This document shows, one piece after another, positions 52,798 through 64,000 of a stretch of 64,000 bases of DNA (positions within the stretch are counted from its first letter, which is position 1; each line of letters starts with the position of its first letter). The stretch spans positions 434,001-498,000 of the forward strand of contig JBCAML010000001.1 of the NCBI GenBank assembly GCA_038503075.1, given 5' to 3'. The translations under genes were made by a program, and so were the position numbers. The notes below the pieces were generated by a model that was not told where the DNA came from, did no database searches, and was given only the letters and a program-made list of their open reading frames with translations. This stretch comes from Gyromitra esculenta. Its lineage: Eukaryota; Ascomycota; Pezizomycetes; Pezizales; Discinaceae.

Positions 52798-54411
52798 TCA
52801 GGCGATTGTGCCATCATTCCCCCACCCTTCGATTCCTTGGGTACTCCAAGCCGCAGCCAGCATTTCCCAAACGACTTCATCATTCTGTTCCCCAGCATTC
52901 ACAATCTGCCAGACCTGCTTCAGAACTACTCTAACATCTCCATCATCCCCCTCAAGCCCAAGGATAGCCAAGTGCTTCCGATAAGTATCGCCAGCGCAGA
53001 AAGTCTTGTAGAGGGATTCGATAGCCAATGGATCGGTCAAGTTGGTGGGAAGAGTGCTGTAGTAGACGATAGCGGATTTAACTGTAGCGCGAAGACTCGA
53101 ATGGTAGAGAGCAGTCGATAGACGCGGAGCGACAATTGTCTTGGTGGCAGGCGCCCTGACGACTCGTCCCTTGGAAGTTCGTTTTTTGACGATTGGTGCT
53201 TTGGGAGCGAGTGTTTCAGAAGCCGAAGATTCCGTTGAATTGTTGGCGGATTCAGCAGAGCTCGGAACTCTCTGACTGCGAGTTCTGCGAGCAGTTGGTT
53301 CCGCCACGAGGAACTTGCGACGCTTGGGATCTTCGGGGTTAACCCTCCTGTGAGAACGTTTTTCGGTTTCTGCTTCTTCGCTTGCAGAGCGCTTTCGTGA
53401 GCCGACTGAATCCTTGCTAGGTTGAGCAGGAGCAACGTCTTTCATCACCCCATCCTTAGCTTCCTCCTCCAAGCGGATTGTCTCGAGCGGGACGGCCTTA
53501 GCGATGGCTTTTTTGGTGGGTTTCTTCACAGGAGCGGTCGACTTTTGCGCCTTTTTGGTGGGCCTGCCAGGTCCATTCTTAACCTTGACGATAGCTCCAC
53601 TTGCAGTTGCAGATATTTTCTGATGACTTCGTTTCAGCGGAGCAGCTTTGATAGCATCTTCTACTATGAGTTCTTCCGCAGGGATATCCTCCTTCATAGC
53701 CTTGGAAGGCAATTTTCTACGAATCTTCTTGGAGGGGGCAACTTCAGTGTTATCTTCCACCGAGTCTTCCTTCGTGGGGGGAACCCTCTTTCCCATATAA
53801 GCAGCAACCTCTATGATCGCAGAAGTAGCAATCATTCTCGCAGGATTTGTCCTACCGGTTGCGCGGGCCTTTGGTGTAGGGGTAACATCAAAGGCCGTCT
53901 CCGTCTGAGCGACTCCAGGAGGAGTCTGAGCGACGTCAGGGGTCTGAACGGTATTAGGAGGAAAGTCAACAGGTGTCATTCGCAGATCCGCCGCCGCTGC
54001 CGGGCCTTCATTATCTGCATCCGTGGATGAGGCGCTTGACCGTTTCTTGGGCTTTATCTCAGGCTGGAATCGATCAGGAACTGTAGAAACACGAGAGCTT
54101 CTTCTGGTGGCTTCTTCGACTTTAGGCTTGTGCTTGGGCCTGCCCTTCTTGGTGGCCTGGACTGCTACAACTGGAAGTTCTTTGATGTCGATTCCACCAG
54201 CAGTTGATAGAGCGGTCGGGTTTCCTTCCAAAAGCTCATTCGAAGAATTAAGTTTGGTCCTATGAGGAGATGGGGTGGAGGGTTTGACGGAGGGGCTGTT
54301 TAAAGCGACCGAGGCCGAATTATTGGAGGAGGAGGAAGAGGAGGAGGGAAGTTCCTCGACATCAAGATCGAGAGGAGGGCTGGACGGCATAATATCTGGT
54401 GAGATGGCCAT
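52798..54411 (-). CDS. Basic, mostly disordered nuclear-type protein with AT-hook-like motifs
   Basis: Intronless, 537 aa, not a recognised family. N-terminus serine-rich and acidic (LDVEELPSSSSSSS). An AT-hook-like KKGRPKHKPK lies at about 88-97 and a second core, NGPGRPTKKAQK, mid-protein. Long lysine/arginine- and proline-rich stretches include KKIRRKLPSK, KRSHRRVNPEDPKRRK and RRTRSQRVPS, likely nuclear-localisation signals. The last 110 residues look folded: STALYHSSLRATVKSAIVYY, LAIESLYKTFCAGDTYRKHL and VWEMLAAAWSTQGIEGWG. DNA binding or a chromatin role is inferred from composition only. The starts at 54411 and eight codons later (MPSSPPLDLD) are both possible. It lies tail-to-head with the nucleotidase gene, on the same strand. 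Confidence 0.75.
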   Translation of the reverse strand: MAISPDIMPSSPPLDLDVEELPSSSSSSSNNSASVALNSPSVKPSTPSPHRTKLNSSNELLEGNPTALSTAGGIDIKELPVVAVQATKKGRPKHKPKVEEATRRSSRVSTVPDRFQPEIKPKKRSSASSTDADNEGPAAAADLRMTPVDFPPNTVQTPDVAQTPPGVAQTETAFDVTPTPKARATGRTNPARMIATSAIIEVAAYMGKRVPPTKEDSVEDNTEVAPSKKIRRKLPSKAMKEDIPAEELIVEDAIKAAPLKRSHQKISATASGAIVKVKNGPGRPTKKAQKSTAPVKKPTKKAIAKAVPLETIRLEEEAKDGVMKDVAPAQPSKDSVGSRKRSASEEAETEKRSHRRVNPEDPKRRKFLVAEPTARRTRSQRVPSSAESANNSTESSASETLAPKAPIVKKRTSKGRVVRAPATKTIVAPRLSTALYHSSLRATVKSAIVYYSTLPTNLTDPLAIESLYKTFCAGDTYRKHLAILGLEGDDGDVRVVLKQVWQIVNAGEQNDEVVWEMLAAAWSTQGIEGWGNDGTIA

Positions 54412-56405
54412 TGCACTTAGTTTGTGATGGAAAATCGAAATTATTTGCGGCCGATATTGTAACTGGAATTGCGATGAAGGTTGCTGTTACGGTGAGGAAG
54501 AGGGGGGGAAGGGGGAAGAGAGGTTGGGCATTACATGTAGTTTATATAGAGCTACCTCACCATTTAATGGGATGAGTACGCCTGAGGTGCGAGGACTATT
54601 ATATGGCCACAGTACGGTTGGCGGGTTTCTTCTTAATACCTCCATCCAAGATTGGCTTATTCGCTCTCGCTGATGTTTGTGGTTCCCTTGGTTCCGGTGA
54701 TCTATCCAAGTGTTGTTTTTGGCAATCACAATCACAGCCTATTCATGTTCGTGATTTGATTACCACCACCACCACCACCACCACCACCATGATGAAAATA
54801 TTTAGAGTTCTGCACTTCTAACTTTATTCTTAAATCAATTTAAGATATTGACAACGGAACCACACGGAACTCTTAGTAGAATAGCGAGGTAGTATAATCG
54901 ATGTACAGATGTCAATTGAATCAGCAATTAGTAAATGTCGTCCTTGTTTAGAACAATTTGGTCCTCGCCAGTTACCAACCCGTCGAGCTGTTTCGCACAC
55001 CGGTTTTATTCTCAGCTTAGAATGATCTTAGAATTTCCTATTAGAAATCTGGACCGGCAGCTTATTTTTTCCCCTCATACAGCACTGACTACTAGTAGTT
55101 ATTGGTTATTCTAATGGCAGAAACAGAGTTGCTAACACTGTACTGTAGTAGCCGTGCAAGGGCTCATCTACTCAATTTCCCGAAACCTGGGAAGATGTTA
55201 GTGCGGTCAAATGTTTTCGATTGCTCGCGTCGATAGCTACGCTAACAGCACATGCCAAGTTGACCGATGATATTCATCATGGAAAGCAACCGAGTATCGA
55301 TAAGTATTGCATAGATATTTAGAAAGGTTTCGCTTCGCCATTGAAACCTAAGCAATAGATTGTAATATCTGCCCCACTCCCATACCGGAGTAATTTTGAG
55401 TGTGGTTTTTTACGCCGGTTTTTTTTTTTTTAGAATAGATTTCGCTTTGCTCTGCAGTAACTACATGTAGGGGTATTTATGAAATTCTTATCATTTCGAT
55501 TTGTTTTTGCAGCAGGAGTATCGATCCCTAATCGATATTAGAGCATGGATTCCAATAGATGAGAGAACCAGCGAATATAGAGTATTAGTACGTATTCCCA
55601 GGTCCCTTTGCTCCACGGAATTTGAAGCACTCCTCCCTTAGCCTAATTCTTACAGAAAAGGGAGGCAGATGACACAGGGTCAAGCCCGAATTAAGGGCTG
55701 ATAGACCCCCCAGAGCACGCACATTGGTGGCGACATGGGATTTAAGGAAAAAGAATAAAATTCTTTGTAGGTATGGATTGGCGCTCTTGAAAACGGGTGC
55801 TTGTTTGTTGGAAGCAAACAATGAAGGTGTTTGAGGGTCAAATGATACTGCATTAGCCTATATCTTTGCCCTGTAAAATGTAATTATCCGAAACTATGAA
55901 AACTTGGATATTTGTGAATACCTTCTCCCGAGTGAGAGACTATGATTGTAATTCGGGCCGTGAAGCCTGACTGGATGAAAGGATAGCATGTGTGCCTTTC
56001 CTGGGGAAAAGCACAGATTACACGTGGTTTATGCACGCAGTGGGTAGAGTTCTCAAGAGGCGGGATCGAAGCATGCACGTTATCCGCTGCCGTCCAGCCA
56101 GAGTGAAGTGCTGAAACCAGGGATTGATGTGTACACGGAGTGGTGGTAGACAAAGACGGTGATGTCTTATCGATCAGTCCGTGTCTTGGCAACACAACCA
56201 ATATTATCTGATGGTCTCCCTCACACCACAACCTCACACCCTCGGTATCATCACCCCCAGTTGGGATAAACACAACATCTTTCCTTCCTTCCCTCCCTTC
56301 TTATTTTCATCGCCGAAAACTCATAACTTACTTAGATAAATCACCCATTCAGCAGCAGCACCATCGGTAACAGCTACGCGGTAGCTGCGTACTTGTTGTC
56401 AACAA
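54412..56405. other. Divergent spacer
   Basis: 2 kb between the minus-strand nuclear-type gene and the plus-strand proline-rich gene, so probably both promoters. It holds an (ACC)9 repeat and TACATGTA at 54532 and 55462. No gene supported. Confidence 0.5.
54762..54788. repeat. (ACC)9 microsatellite
   Basis: Nine perfect ACC units, non-coding. Confidence 0.9.
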
Positions 56406-58817
56406 ATGGCCACAGACGTGCAGATGTTCTCTCTACCTTCACCTATCCACACAAACGGCGCCGCAGACACCGAACACGAGATCAACGAATACCAAAAAAT
56501 CATCAAGCTCCGCAATGATATTTACGCTGGAAATCATCCCCATTTCAAGCCAGCTTCGCAACCTGGTTCTGTTTCGCGGTCTACTCCCCAAGCTGGGAAC
56601 CCACCTTCCGGACCTTCAGCAGACAAGAACCGTCCCCCCCTCCCCCTCCCCCTCCCCCTCCCTCCTCCTGGTGCACTGCGTGGACAGCAGAATAGACCTG
56701 CCCCTCCGCCGGATTCCGCGGCTCAGATGTCGGAGAGCGAAATTAATGGTATTTTACTGGCAAAATCGGAGGTGTTGGTCAATGCAGAAATAAAGCTGAA
56801 ACGCCAGCGGATCGAGAAAGAATTGAAGCGACAGGTGGAAGAGAAGCGGCAAATGGCGAAGGATGAGGAGAAACAAGATCTGAACTTGGAGGAAGTAATG
56901 GAGAAAGTTGGGCTTTCAGCCAGGATCATTCGTCCGGAGGAGCCAACTCAAGAGGATATGGATATACAAACAGGGGAGCCTGCTACGATGAAACAAGGGA
57001 TTCAAGAAGAGGAGAGAATGCCGGATACACGCTTGGTGGAGGCATCTCGGAGTAAACCTCCTCCCACGGGGCCAGCTGCTATGTCAGCTTCACGTGACCA
57101 GGAGATACCTCCTCCAAGGGATACAGATTTAGAAACGATGTCTTATAATAGCCCGCGCAACACGGTAGCAGAACGCGTCTACTCACCCCCGGCACGGCCT
57201 CGGTATTCTGCTACGAGTCAATTGCGATCACCGGCAGCTCCCCAGCCAGTTCGTCCGGCAAATATGGCACGTGTAGAGTCGCAGGACCCTAGAATAGTTG
57301 AGGTTGACGATGAGGTATCTTATGAGCGTTACCCAGAGAATGTCGGGCGAGCTCCGTACAGAAGTCGGCCTTCACCGGCCCCGTATATCAAACCTGAACC
57401 CGCATCACCCGGGTATCGTGAACCAGTACCACCACGAGTACACACCCCCGAAAGAGGTGGAGGTGGAGGACGACCACAAAGCCGAATAAGCCAGTATGAT
57501 GGTGGTCGCACACGCTACGATTATCCCCATGTCCCTCCTCCTACGGGTTATTACCCACCACAACCCCCAGCTCTCCCGACTCCTGTGCCACCCCATCGCC
57601 CGTACGATCCCTATGCACCTAGAGAACCAGATCCCTATGCATATTCCCACCCTTCCCACCCTTCCCACCCTCCTCCGCATCCTCACCTCCCCCCACCAGT
57701 TGATTATACACATAGATCTTACACATCTGTCTACGCGCCCCAAGTCGCATCGGCATATCCTCCTCGCCCGGTGTATGATGACTATGAACGTAGGCACCCA
57801 CATACACCTCCCATGCAAGTCCGACAGCCCTCGCGTGTTGGGCGCCGATCTGCTTCACCGTCAGGTCCATACCGACATGCGCGTCATAGTCGCTCTACTT
57901 CTCCTGTCGAGCGAGGTAGGAGAGCGTCGCCTCGACTACCCCACGCAGAATACAGGCCTATACAGAGCAACAGAATCCATAGTCCACAACACTTTGACCA
58001 CTTTGGGCAACCGATGCTCCCACCACCGCCTCCTCCCGCCATTACTTCCCGAGGCAATGATATGTACGCCGGTGAATACGGACATTCGGGACACGCATTT
58101 GCCCACCCTTCTCTTCCTCCCTCTCTTCCTCCGCAGCGTGAGAGATCGGCTTATGGTGATGAAAGAGTGGTGTATTATCCATCCCAGCCACCACCGCCAC
58201 CACCTCGCTATGATGAGCCTCCACCGCCAAGGGCCGAGAGCTCAATTACGGCGCGGGAAGCGGACATACGTAGTTACAGAGATAGGGAGTACTCTTATTC
58301 GGCTGCCCCAGCAGCCCGAGCCTCGTTGCCACCCCCACCATTGCCGGGAAGCGGGTATCCCCCTCCACCACCCTCTTTCAACGACTATACGCGGGGCCCC
58401 TCTAGAGCTGCCTCTAGGGCTCCGATGGGGCACCCTTCGAGTGAGCTGATGGATTATTCTCGCATGGCTGGTGACAGAGACTATCATGACAGAGCCCCAC
58501 CTATCAGGCCTGACGAGAGGAATAGAGAAAGGGACTACGCAGGACGCGCTAGTGTTAGGCCGGATGAAAGAGGGGGATATCTCCCTGTAAGGCATTCGAG
58601 CGTGAGGCCAGAGGTAGCGAGGGGCTACGGAGATAGGGAATACCAGGACGGAAGAAGGGGGGACGGTGGTAGCAGAGAACGGTATATGGAGCCACTACCA
58701 CCTCCACTTCCGCCGATGGGAGGCTTTGGGGGTAGGGATGAAAGGTCTATGCAGCCTCCAAGATTGCCCACAGGTTATGCAGGGAATGAGTATAGTGACA
58801 GGTACGGAAAGTACTGA
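56406..58817 (+). CDS. Proline/arginine/tyrosine-rich disordered protein
   Basis: Intronless, 803 aa, family not recognised. The N-terminus, MATDVQMFSLPSPIHTNG followed by EINEYQKIIKLRNDIYAGNH, looks conserved-type and helical. Then comes a proline run encoded by CCCCCT repeats (about residues 76-92), and a charged, probably coiled-coil segment at about 115-160 (ESEINGILLAKSEVLVNAEI, KRQRIEKELKRQVEEKRQ). The remaining 600 residues are low-complexity: PRYS, YPPQPP, HPSHPSHPS, RSYRDREYSY and DRDYHDRAPP patterns resembling RNA-associated or scaffold proteins with RD/RY dipeptides. A role in RNA processing or condensate formation is only an inference from composition. Starting at 56406 gives the longest frame; the spacer just upstream ends in CAACAAATG. 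Confidence 0.7.
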   Translation: MATDVQMFSLPSPIHTNGAADTEHEINEYQKIIKLRNDIYAGNHPHFKPASQPGSVSRSTPQAGNPPSGPSADKNRPPLPLPLPLPPPGALRGQQNRPAPPPDSAAQMSESEINGILLAKSEVLVNAEIKLKRQRIEKELKRQVEEKRQMAKDEEKQDLNLEEVMEKVGLSARIIRPEEPTQEDMDIQTGEPATMKQGIQEEERMPDTRLVEASRSKPPPTGPAAMSASRDQEIPPPRDTDLETMSYNSPRNTVAERVYSPPARPRYSATSQLRSPAAPQPVRPANMARVESQDPRIVEVDDEVSYERYPENVGRAPYRSRPSPAPYIKPEPASPGYREPVPPRVHTPERGGGGGRPQSRISQYDGGRTRYDYPHVPPPTGYYPPQPPALPTPVPPHRPYDPYAPREPDPYAYSHPSHPSHPPPHPHLPPPVDYTHRSYTSVYAPQVASAYPPRPVYDDYERRHPHTPPMQVRQPSRVGRRSASPSGPYRHARHSRSTSPVERGRRASPRLPHAEYRPIQSNRIHSPQHFDHFGQPMLPPPPPPAITSRGNDMYAGEYGHSGHAFAHPSLPPSLPPQRERSAYGDERVVYYPSQPPPPPPRYDEPPPPRAESSITAREADIRSYRDREYSYSAAPAARASLPPPPLPGSGYPPPPPSFNDYTRGPSRAASRAPMGHPSSELMDYSRMAGDRDYHDRAPPIRPDERNRERDYAGRASVRPDERGGYLPVRHSSVRPEVARGYGDREYQDGRRGDGGSRERYMEPLPPPLPPMGGFGGRDERSMQPPRLPTGYAGNEYSDRYGKY

Positions 58818-61800
58818 GTTTTTTTTAGTCTCGTTTTTTAAAAACTTGACTATTTTTGAGGATAGGAATTGTATGGCTAGAGTGAGATCAGTTTGGTAGA
58901 GGATCTTGCGGAGATTAAAAAAAGATGTAATTGGCGTGGGGTTTATGCATCAATCTATTATTCCAGACAACGCTTTGGTGGGGATTTGATAGCCAACTGG
59001 TGTGTGCTGAGGACGGGCCTAGCAACCGACTGGCTACAAGAATAGACCAACCAAAAAATTCAAAAGGAGCCTCAAAGAATATCAATTCCAGCTGATTTAT
59101 TTTTTGACTGCGTTGTGAAAATTTAGTAAAATAAAAAAAGAGCTGCCAAGGACAACGTGGTCTGCAGGTCAGTTATATTTTTTGCAAGAGACCTAATACC
59201 ATTATCAGGAGTCACGCTATTTATCTTACGAGCAGGGGGGTCTCTGTCCTGTGTTTGAATTGATTACTACTGCGACCCGTTGAAACTCAACAGAGCTGGT
59301 GGAGTTAAAAAAAAAATAGACCTTTCCTATCGTGATTGGATAACTTGTCACCGAGCTCCTGGCTGGTTGAAACTTGAAACTGACCGGGATTGTAGCATCC
59401 GCTCGGCCGTTCTTTCTCGGGTTTCTACGGTATTCTGCATCGAGGGAAGTCCGAAAACAGTAGTGTGACCCCAGACTAGGCCCCTTCGTTGGTACCAATA
59501 ACTCTGCGCACAGTTTTCTCACCCCCGTTTCTTGCTGCAGCACACAAACGTAAAAGATACATGTAGCTTTTTTATTTTTATTTTTATTTTTTGCGCGCTG
59601 GATTTACAAACTCTGTTTTAGGGGTGATAACGTACAAGTTGTTGGAATAATCTTTGGCTCTTGGAAACGTGGAGATATTCAGTCCATGTTTATCTGCTTC
59701 TGCTGTATGTGCAATTTTTGAATTAGTATGTGGCATCGATGACAAGAGGGTTAATGGATGCAGTCCCTCATATGACACTTCCATAAACCTCATGACCGCT
59801 TTATTCAATCTCGATGTTGGGTCTAGTAAGAGTTATACAAAATACATGTAGTAGTTGCCAGCGTATACCCAATATTTATCACAGGAATGAGACGAACATG
59901 ATATAAGAAGGAAATTGTTCGTAATCAAGAGAATGCTTCTGATAGGTATTGATAAAGGGCGGGGTAATTTCAAAACCTCTGGTCCTGATGGCAAACTCGA
60001 ACTCGAGCACATGCAGACGTACCTATGCATTGACCAATACCTGTGTGGGAAGGCAGATGATCTCACTAGAGTGATTTCCCTGTGCGAACTGATTCATCAT
60101 GTGTTTAATTCTGCACCCTACTGGGCTGCGGTGATAGTCGCCCTGTAGATTCGAGTGGGGGGTTGAATCTCGGGAGATCTTAAACGCTGAGAGTCGTTGC
60201 ATTCACTCAGTGAATATGCGAATAATCCGAAGTGGCGGTGAGAGGTGATTGAAGGCCGCGGAAGCCTCGGGACGACCGCCATTACATCCTACAACCACGA
60301 TGAGACAGACCCTGATGTTTATTGGCTGACATACATCCCAGGTATTGATCACTGCTAAATCTCATTTGAATCCTCTACGCAGCGTGATGGTACCCATGCT
60401 GTTAGCATCTATATATCACGTGACCAATAGCTAGGTTACATATAGATTGTTGGGTACATGCAAGGAGTCAACCAAATTACCAATTGCCCCAGACCTCTTT
60501 GTTTACGGGCTTAGTAGTCGCAAAAAGGGTTCTATGAGTAGCTCTTTCTGACCAGTTTAAGATATCAGCTCGCCTGAGACATATTTAGACAGCTTCGCAA
60601 GCTATTTGGGCAAAAGATGACTGACTGATATTCCGTGCAAAAGCTAGGCGAGAGATGTTCCACCTTACTAGCAGTCCACCACAGTCACTTCCGGCCACAT
60701 GATGAAACCGGGCAGTTGACGAACAGGGGTCTGGGAGAGAGCAACAGTGGTTTAGGGTTCTGAGGATTGCCAGTTTCGCTGCCAGTTTCGCCCAGTTTCG
60801 CCGTGTGGCTGGGAGACTGGCTGCGTCGTGGCTTGGAGATTGGCACAGAGCCGCCGGCAACCGTTAGAAGCTTATGTTGCACATCAACCGAGGACCTTGA
60901 AGCGAATTCTGAATCGTTTGCGCAAGAATCCTGCAGCTGCTGAGATCGTTAGGACGAATTACATGTAGCTCAGGATGGGGGGGATCTCCGAGATCTCGCG
61001 AATGGTAGGGATAAATTTGACGTCAGTCAGAATTCGGGACCCGTGAAAGTAAACATCGAAGGAAACAGAGGAAAACGAGGAAGTTAGGTTTGGTAAGGAA
61101 ACAGCTCGAGGGCACAGAAACAAATGCTGGGTGATACGACATCTACAGAAGCCCCGCGGCAATGTCATAATGGTGATTTCATAAGCGTAATATCGCCTGT
61201 TACCGGGCAAGAAGCGACTTTGAGATTTAGTGCGGCTCAACAGAAAACGTCAGAATTCCAGACCATATTCATCGCGGCAGGTTTCATCATCTGCTCTAGA
61301 GGATGATAGCTGCAGGAGCCGCCGTTGCGTCGGGACCAGACCAGCATCATATGTACATTACACGGAGGAAGAAGTCCGACCCGACATGCCATACTCCAGT
61401 GTCATCTAGTTCACTCTTTCCCCGCTCTCGCGTTCTTACTCCTAAGCAATTGCAAGACGTCTATCACGAGTCTCACTCTTACTGATGGTGGTGTTTGCCA
61501 GTGGTGATGGTGGTGATGGTGGTGGTGGTGGTGGTGGCAGTGGTGGCCTGTGCTCCAAGTTTCTCTCCAGTACTTGATCTTCATTCCAGATCTGCGTGTT
61601 CCTTCGCCCTTTCACCTGCTCTTCCTGATTCTTGTCCTCTAGATGTCGTGTTCCCCTTCCGTTCTCCTCAATCCCCATCGTCCCTCTCTCGGTCTGTCAG
61701 TCCCTTCCATACATCCACCCATCCTCCACCCACCCATCCATCCATCCAACAGCCAGTCTAGCACAGATCAATCAGAAAGAGCCCTCGGCTGCCTGTACAT

Positions 61801-62418
61801 ATATACGTACGCACGTGTGTGTGCGTGCATGTATGTATGTACTCCAAGAAGACCGCTGTACTTTTAGAAAAAAAGTAGTGTTCGTAGTCTCTGCCGAGCG
61901 CGTTCGCTTTCTTCGCTCGCCTCTTATGCACCATGTCCGTCTGATCTGGCTGGCTATCTATCCATCCAGATGCTGCAGCTGTTCACACTAACCAAAGTGT
62001 ATAACCCTCCCTTTTGATTTTTCCCTCTTCCTCTAGGTTCCGTTCGCCGCTTCTCTGGTCCCCCACTCCCCGTTAAAAGACCTCTCGCTCGCTTCTTATC
62101 CTTCTGTCGCTTCCTCTCCTCTCCTCTCCCTTTCTCCCCTCCCTTCTTTTTCTTCTCCGCTGCCTTGCCATTCTATGCCATAGCTTTTCGTGTGCCACTC
62201 GCCTCAATCGTTGTTGCCTGTTCACCGTATCCAACCCAACCTCCAGGTCGTTGAGATCCTCCAACGTTAATACCGGATACCACCGTCACGCCCCACAATA
62301 GTCCAAACAAACAAACTCGCTTCAAACCCTGTGTACAGTTTCCTCGCCAACCCAACCCCGGAGGGCTTGATCCTCACGCATATCCTCAAAGAGGGGTGTT
62401 ATCGGCAGAAGTAGTTTC
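58818..62418. other. Long spacer and probable KH-gene leader
   Basis: 3.6 kb without a supportable gene. TACATGTA at 59558, 59843 and 60960; repeated CCAGTTTCG at about 60766-60800; GGT-rich run at 61501-61547; CATC-type run at about 61728-61748; alternating GT/TATG stretch at about 61803-61843; polypyrimidine tract at about 62090-62165. The last may belong to a long 5' leader of the KH gene. Confidence 0.5.
61501..61547. repeat. Interrupted (GGT)n / (GGTGAT)n repeat
   Basis: GTGGTGATGG units grade into an uninterrupted TGG run; non-coding. Confidence 0.8.
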
Positions 62419-64000
62419 ATGATGGCCTTGTTCAACGGTCCCATTCACCACTCAGTCCATACCCTTCCACCAAAACCCGTTTTTGAACATACCCCAGCAT
62501 CCTCTCTTCCGCCTATCCATGCTCCGAAACCCCGGGAAGATTCAACACTCAACTGCCTCAATTACTCGTTCTGCATTCCATTCACCATCATCCCGGGCCC
62601 TGACCCCAATGACATAATAGTGGCCAGTGCAGGGGCGGTAGATAACTGGATTCATCCCCCAGGCTCTCCTCCGGATTCCCCTGCGTGTAAGCTGCCAGTG
62701 CACACCAAGAACGTGGAGGCGTTGAAGAAGCTTTGCAAAGAAATCTCTGAATCCTTGGACTACAAATGTCGGGCAATGGTAGTTGTGTCTGAGCCAAAAC
62801 ACGCATCTTTTCGAACGCGAAAACAGGGAGTTGTCACGAATGTATGGCTCGCTGGTGATTCAGATATAGTGTTGAGGGTCAAAGGCCATATTTTGCAGAG
62901 TTCGCCTGTTGCACTAGTAAGTTTGGCCAGAAGGTTTTTGGAAATCAGAAAGAAGCAGTATAGTAATATAGTCTCTTCTACTTGGTACAGAGAACAGCCT
63001 GCGTGAATATCGATCGTGATCAAATCTTTCTTGATGGCGATCGGATTCGTCCCAGGTTTGTCGATCACTTGGAAAAGATTGCACAGTTCACGGGAACGGA
63101 TATCTTCGTGTTAAAACCCCCGGAACTAAGCCCGGATGCCGCGGTTGATCCGGGAAACGATACCAGCCAAAGAGATAGGATGCAGATAAAGATATACGGC
63201 GATTACGAGAGTGTCGAACATGCGAAGACGAGAATACTTATTATGATTGATGATTTGGTAAGTTGGTATCAGCCATAGTTGGCGCAACTAATTTGATGCT
63301 ATAATTCGGTTCTTATGGATTGACAATTCTATAGCTAGGTCAAATGATGGACGTCACGTATATCGAATTGTCACTACAAACCCTGATTTGTGGCCGTGGA
63401 CGAAAGAATGTTAAGCACATTGAAGCTTTAACGAGAACAGCAATTTATTTTCCTCCACCGTTTCCACGGATTTATGGTTACAAACCTCCTCATGTTCAAC
63501 CGCGGCAGCCGGATCAAATATTCATCACAGGTGCGAATCGCGAGGATATTCAGAAGGCCGAGAGAATGCTATCAAATCTTGTACTGTCAATACTCATTGC
63601 CTCCATTAACATGTGAACGAATTGCTAATTGATTCTCTAGAGCCGAACCACAAGGCTATACGTTAAGGACGTCGTGATGACGCTGACCAAGATCGATTAC
63701 ATTCTCTTACAGCGATTGGACGAAGTAAAGAAAATCATGGATACGAATGGAACCCATATTCAATTCCCTGCGCTTGGGTCATCGCAAACCATGATCAGGG
63801 TTCAGGGGCAAGAGACCCTCCATATTGAGCGCACGGTTCGGGGAATTATGGCCATCTGCGGACAATTCTACAATGCCTCCTGGTGGATTATGCCCGACAT
63901 CAATACCATTAGCCTTTCCAAACCACCAACTGCGCGCGAGATTCAACAAATGCTCACCGACATCTCGGCATTCAGTGGAGCTGATATCGCCTTCAACAAG
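62419..64000 (+). CDS. KH-domain RNA-binding protein (YLL032C-like), 5' part
   Basis: Cut by the right edge. Exons so far: 62419-62916, 62991-63257, 63335-63580, 63641-64000+; 457 codons visible. All three introns restore frame. KH-type features: GRGRKNVKHIEALTRTAIYF, containing the G-x-x-G loop as GRGR, followed by DQIFITGANREDIQKAERML; another region YVKDVVMTLTKIDYILLQRL and IMDTNGTHIQFPALG with MIRVQGQETLHIERTVRGIM; and an N-terminal part with QRDRMQIKIYGDYESVEHAK. The order and spacing resemble the large fungal KH protein represented by yeast YLL032C, believed to associate with ribosomes; assignment is from memory of the family. The first two codons are both ATG; either may start. Upstream lies a long pyrimidine-rich stretch. 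Confidence 0.8.

Noticed and set aside
57496..58449. 317-codon plus-strand frame inside the proline-rich gene
   Set aside because: Shifted frame of a low-complexity CDS; rich in histidine and leucine from CAC/CTC codons, as expected from frame-shifted proline codons.

Overview
The window looks like nuclear DNA of a filamentous ascomycete (Pezizomycotina). Reasons: most genes are split by short GT-AG introns (about 49-115 nt, once about 306 nt) with CTAAC/CTGAC-like branch points; the gene set is fungal (LYS1, SEC23, SCT1/GPT2-type acyltransferase, TFC3, class III G-alpha, HOG1, AVL9); and spacers are long. Roomy spacers plus many introns would fit an early-diverging group such as Pezizomycetes, but that is only an inference. 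No tRNA, rRNA, CRISPR array or bacterial-type operon was seen. All gene models were spliced by eye, keeping the reading frame across every junction and checking against remembered family motifs.

Layout. 0-9 kb: 3' part of LYS1 (lysine synthesis), SEC23 (COPII coat), a small cysteine-containing secreted protein (minus), and a glycerol-3-phosphate acyltransferase (minus). 9.6-11 kb: a frameshifted ankyrin-repeat pseudogene. 12.8-19.2 kb: a 61-residue single-membrane-span protein, the Arp2/3 subunit ARPC3/ARC18, and the AAA ATPase AFG2/DRG1. 19.9-30.7 kb (minus): the end of an unidentified basic protein, the nine-exon TFIIIC subunit TFC3 and the ten-exon glycogen phosphorylase GPH1. 32.2-33.6 kb (minus): a class III G-alpha subunit. 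33.6-43.8 kb: about 10 kb with no supportable gene, holding at 38.2-41.5 kb a dense cluster of nested or abutting inverted-repeat elements of MITE type. 43.8-54.4 kb: the HOG1 stress MAP kinase, AVL9 with a long repeat-bearing tail, an SDT1-like HAD pyrimidine 5'-nucleotidase (minus) and a basic nuclear-type protein (minus). 56.4-64 kb: a proline/arginine/tyrosine-rich intronless protein, a 3.6 kb spacer and the 5' part of a KH-domain RNA-binding protein running off the right edge.

The genes are mostly unrelated housekeeping and signalling functions, not a gene cluster. Loose links: SEC23 and AVL9 both act in secretion; AFG2 (ribosome maturation), TFC3 (Pol III transcription) and the KH protein serve RNA or translation; G-alpha, HOG1 and GPH1 belong to nutrient/stress signalling and carbon storage. 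I found no convincing new multi-gene system. The most unusual signals are non-coding: the inverted-repeat island, and strong over-use of the palindrome TACATGTA in spacers.
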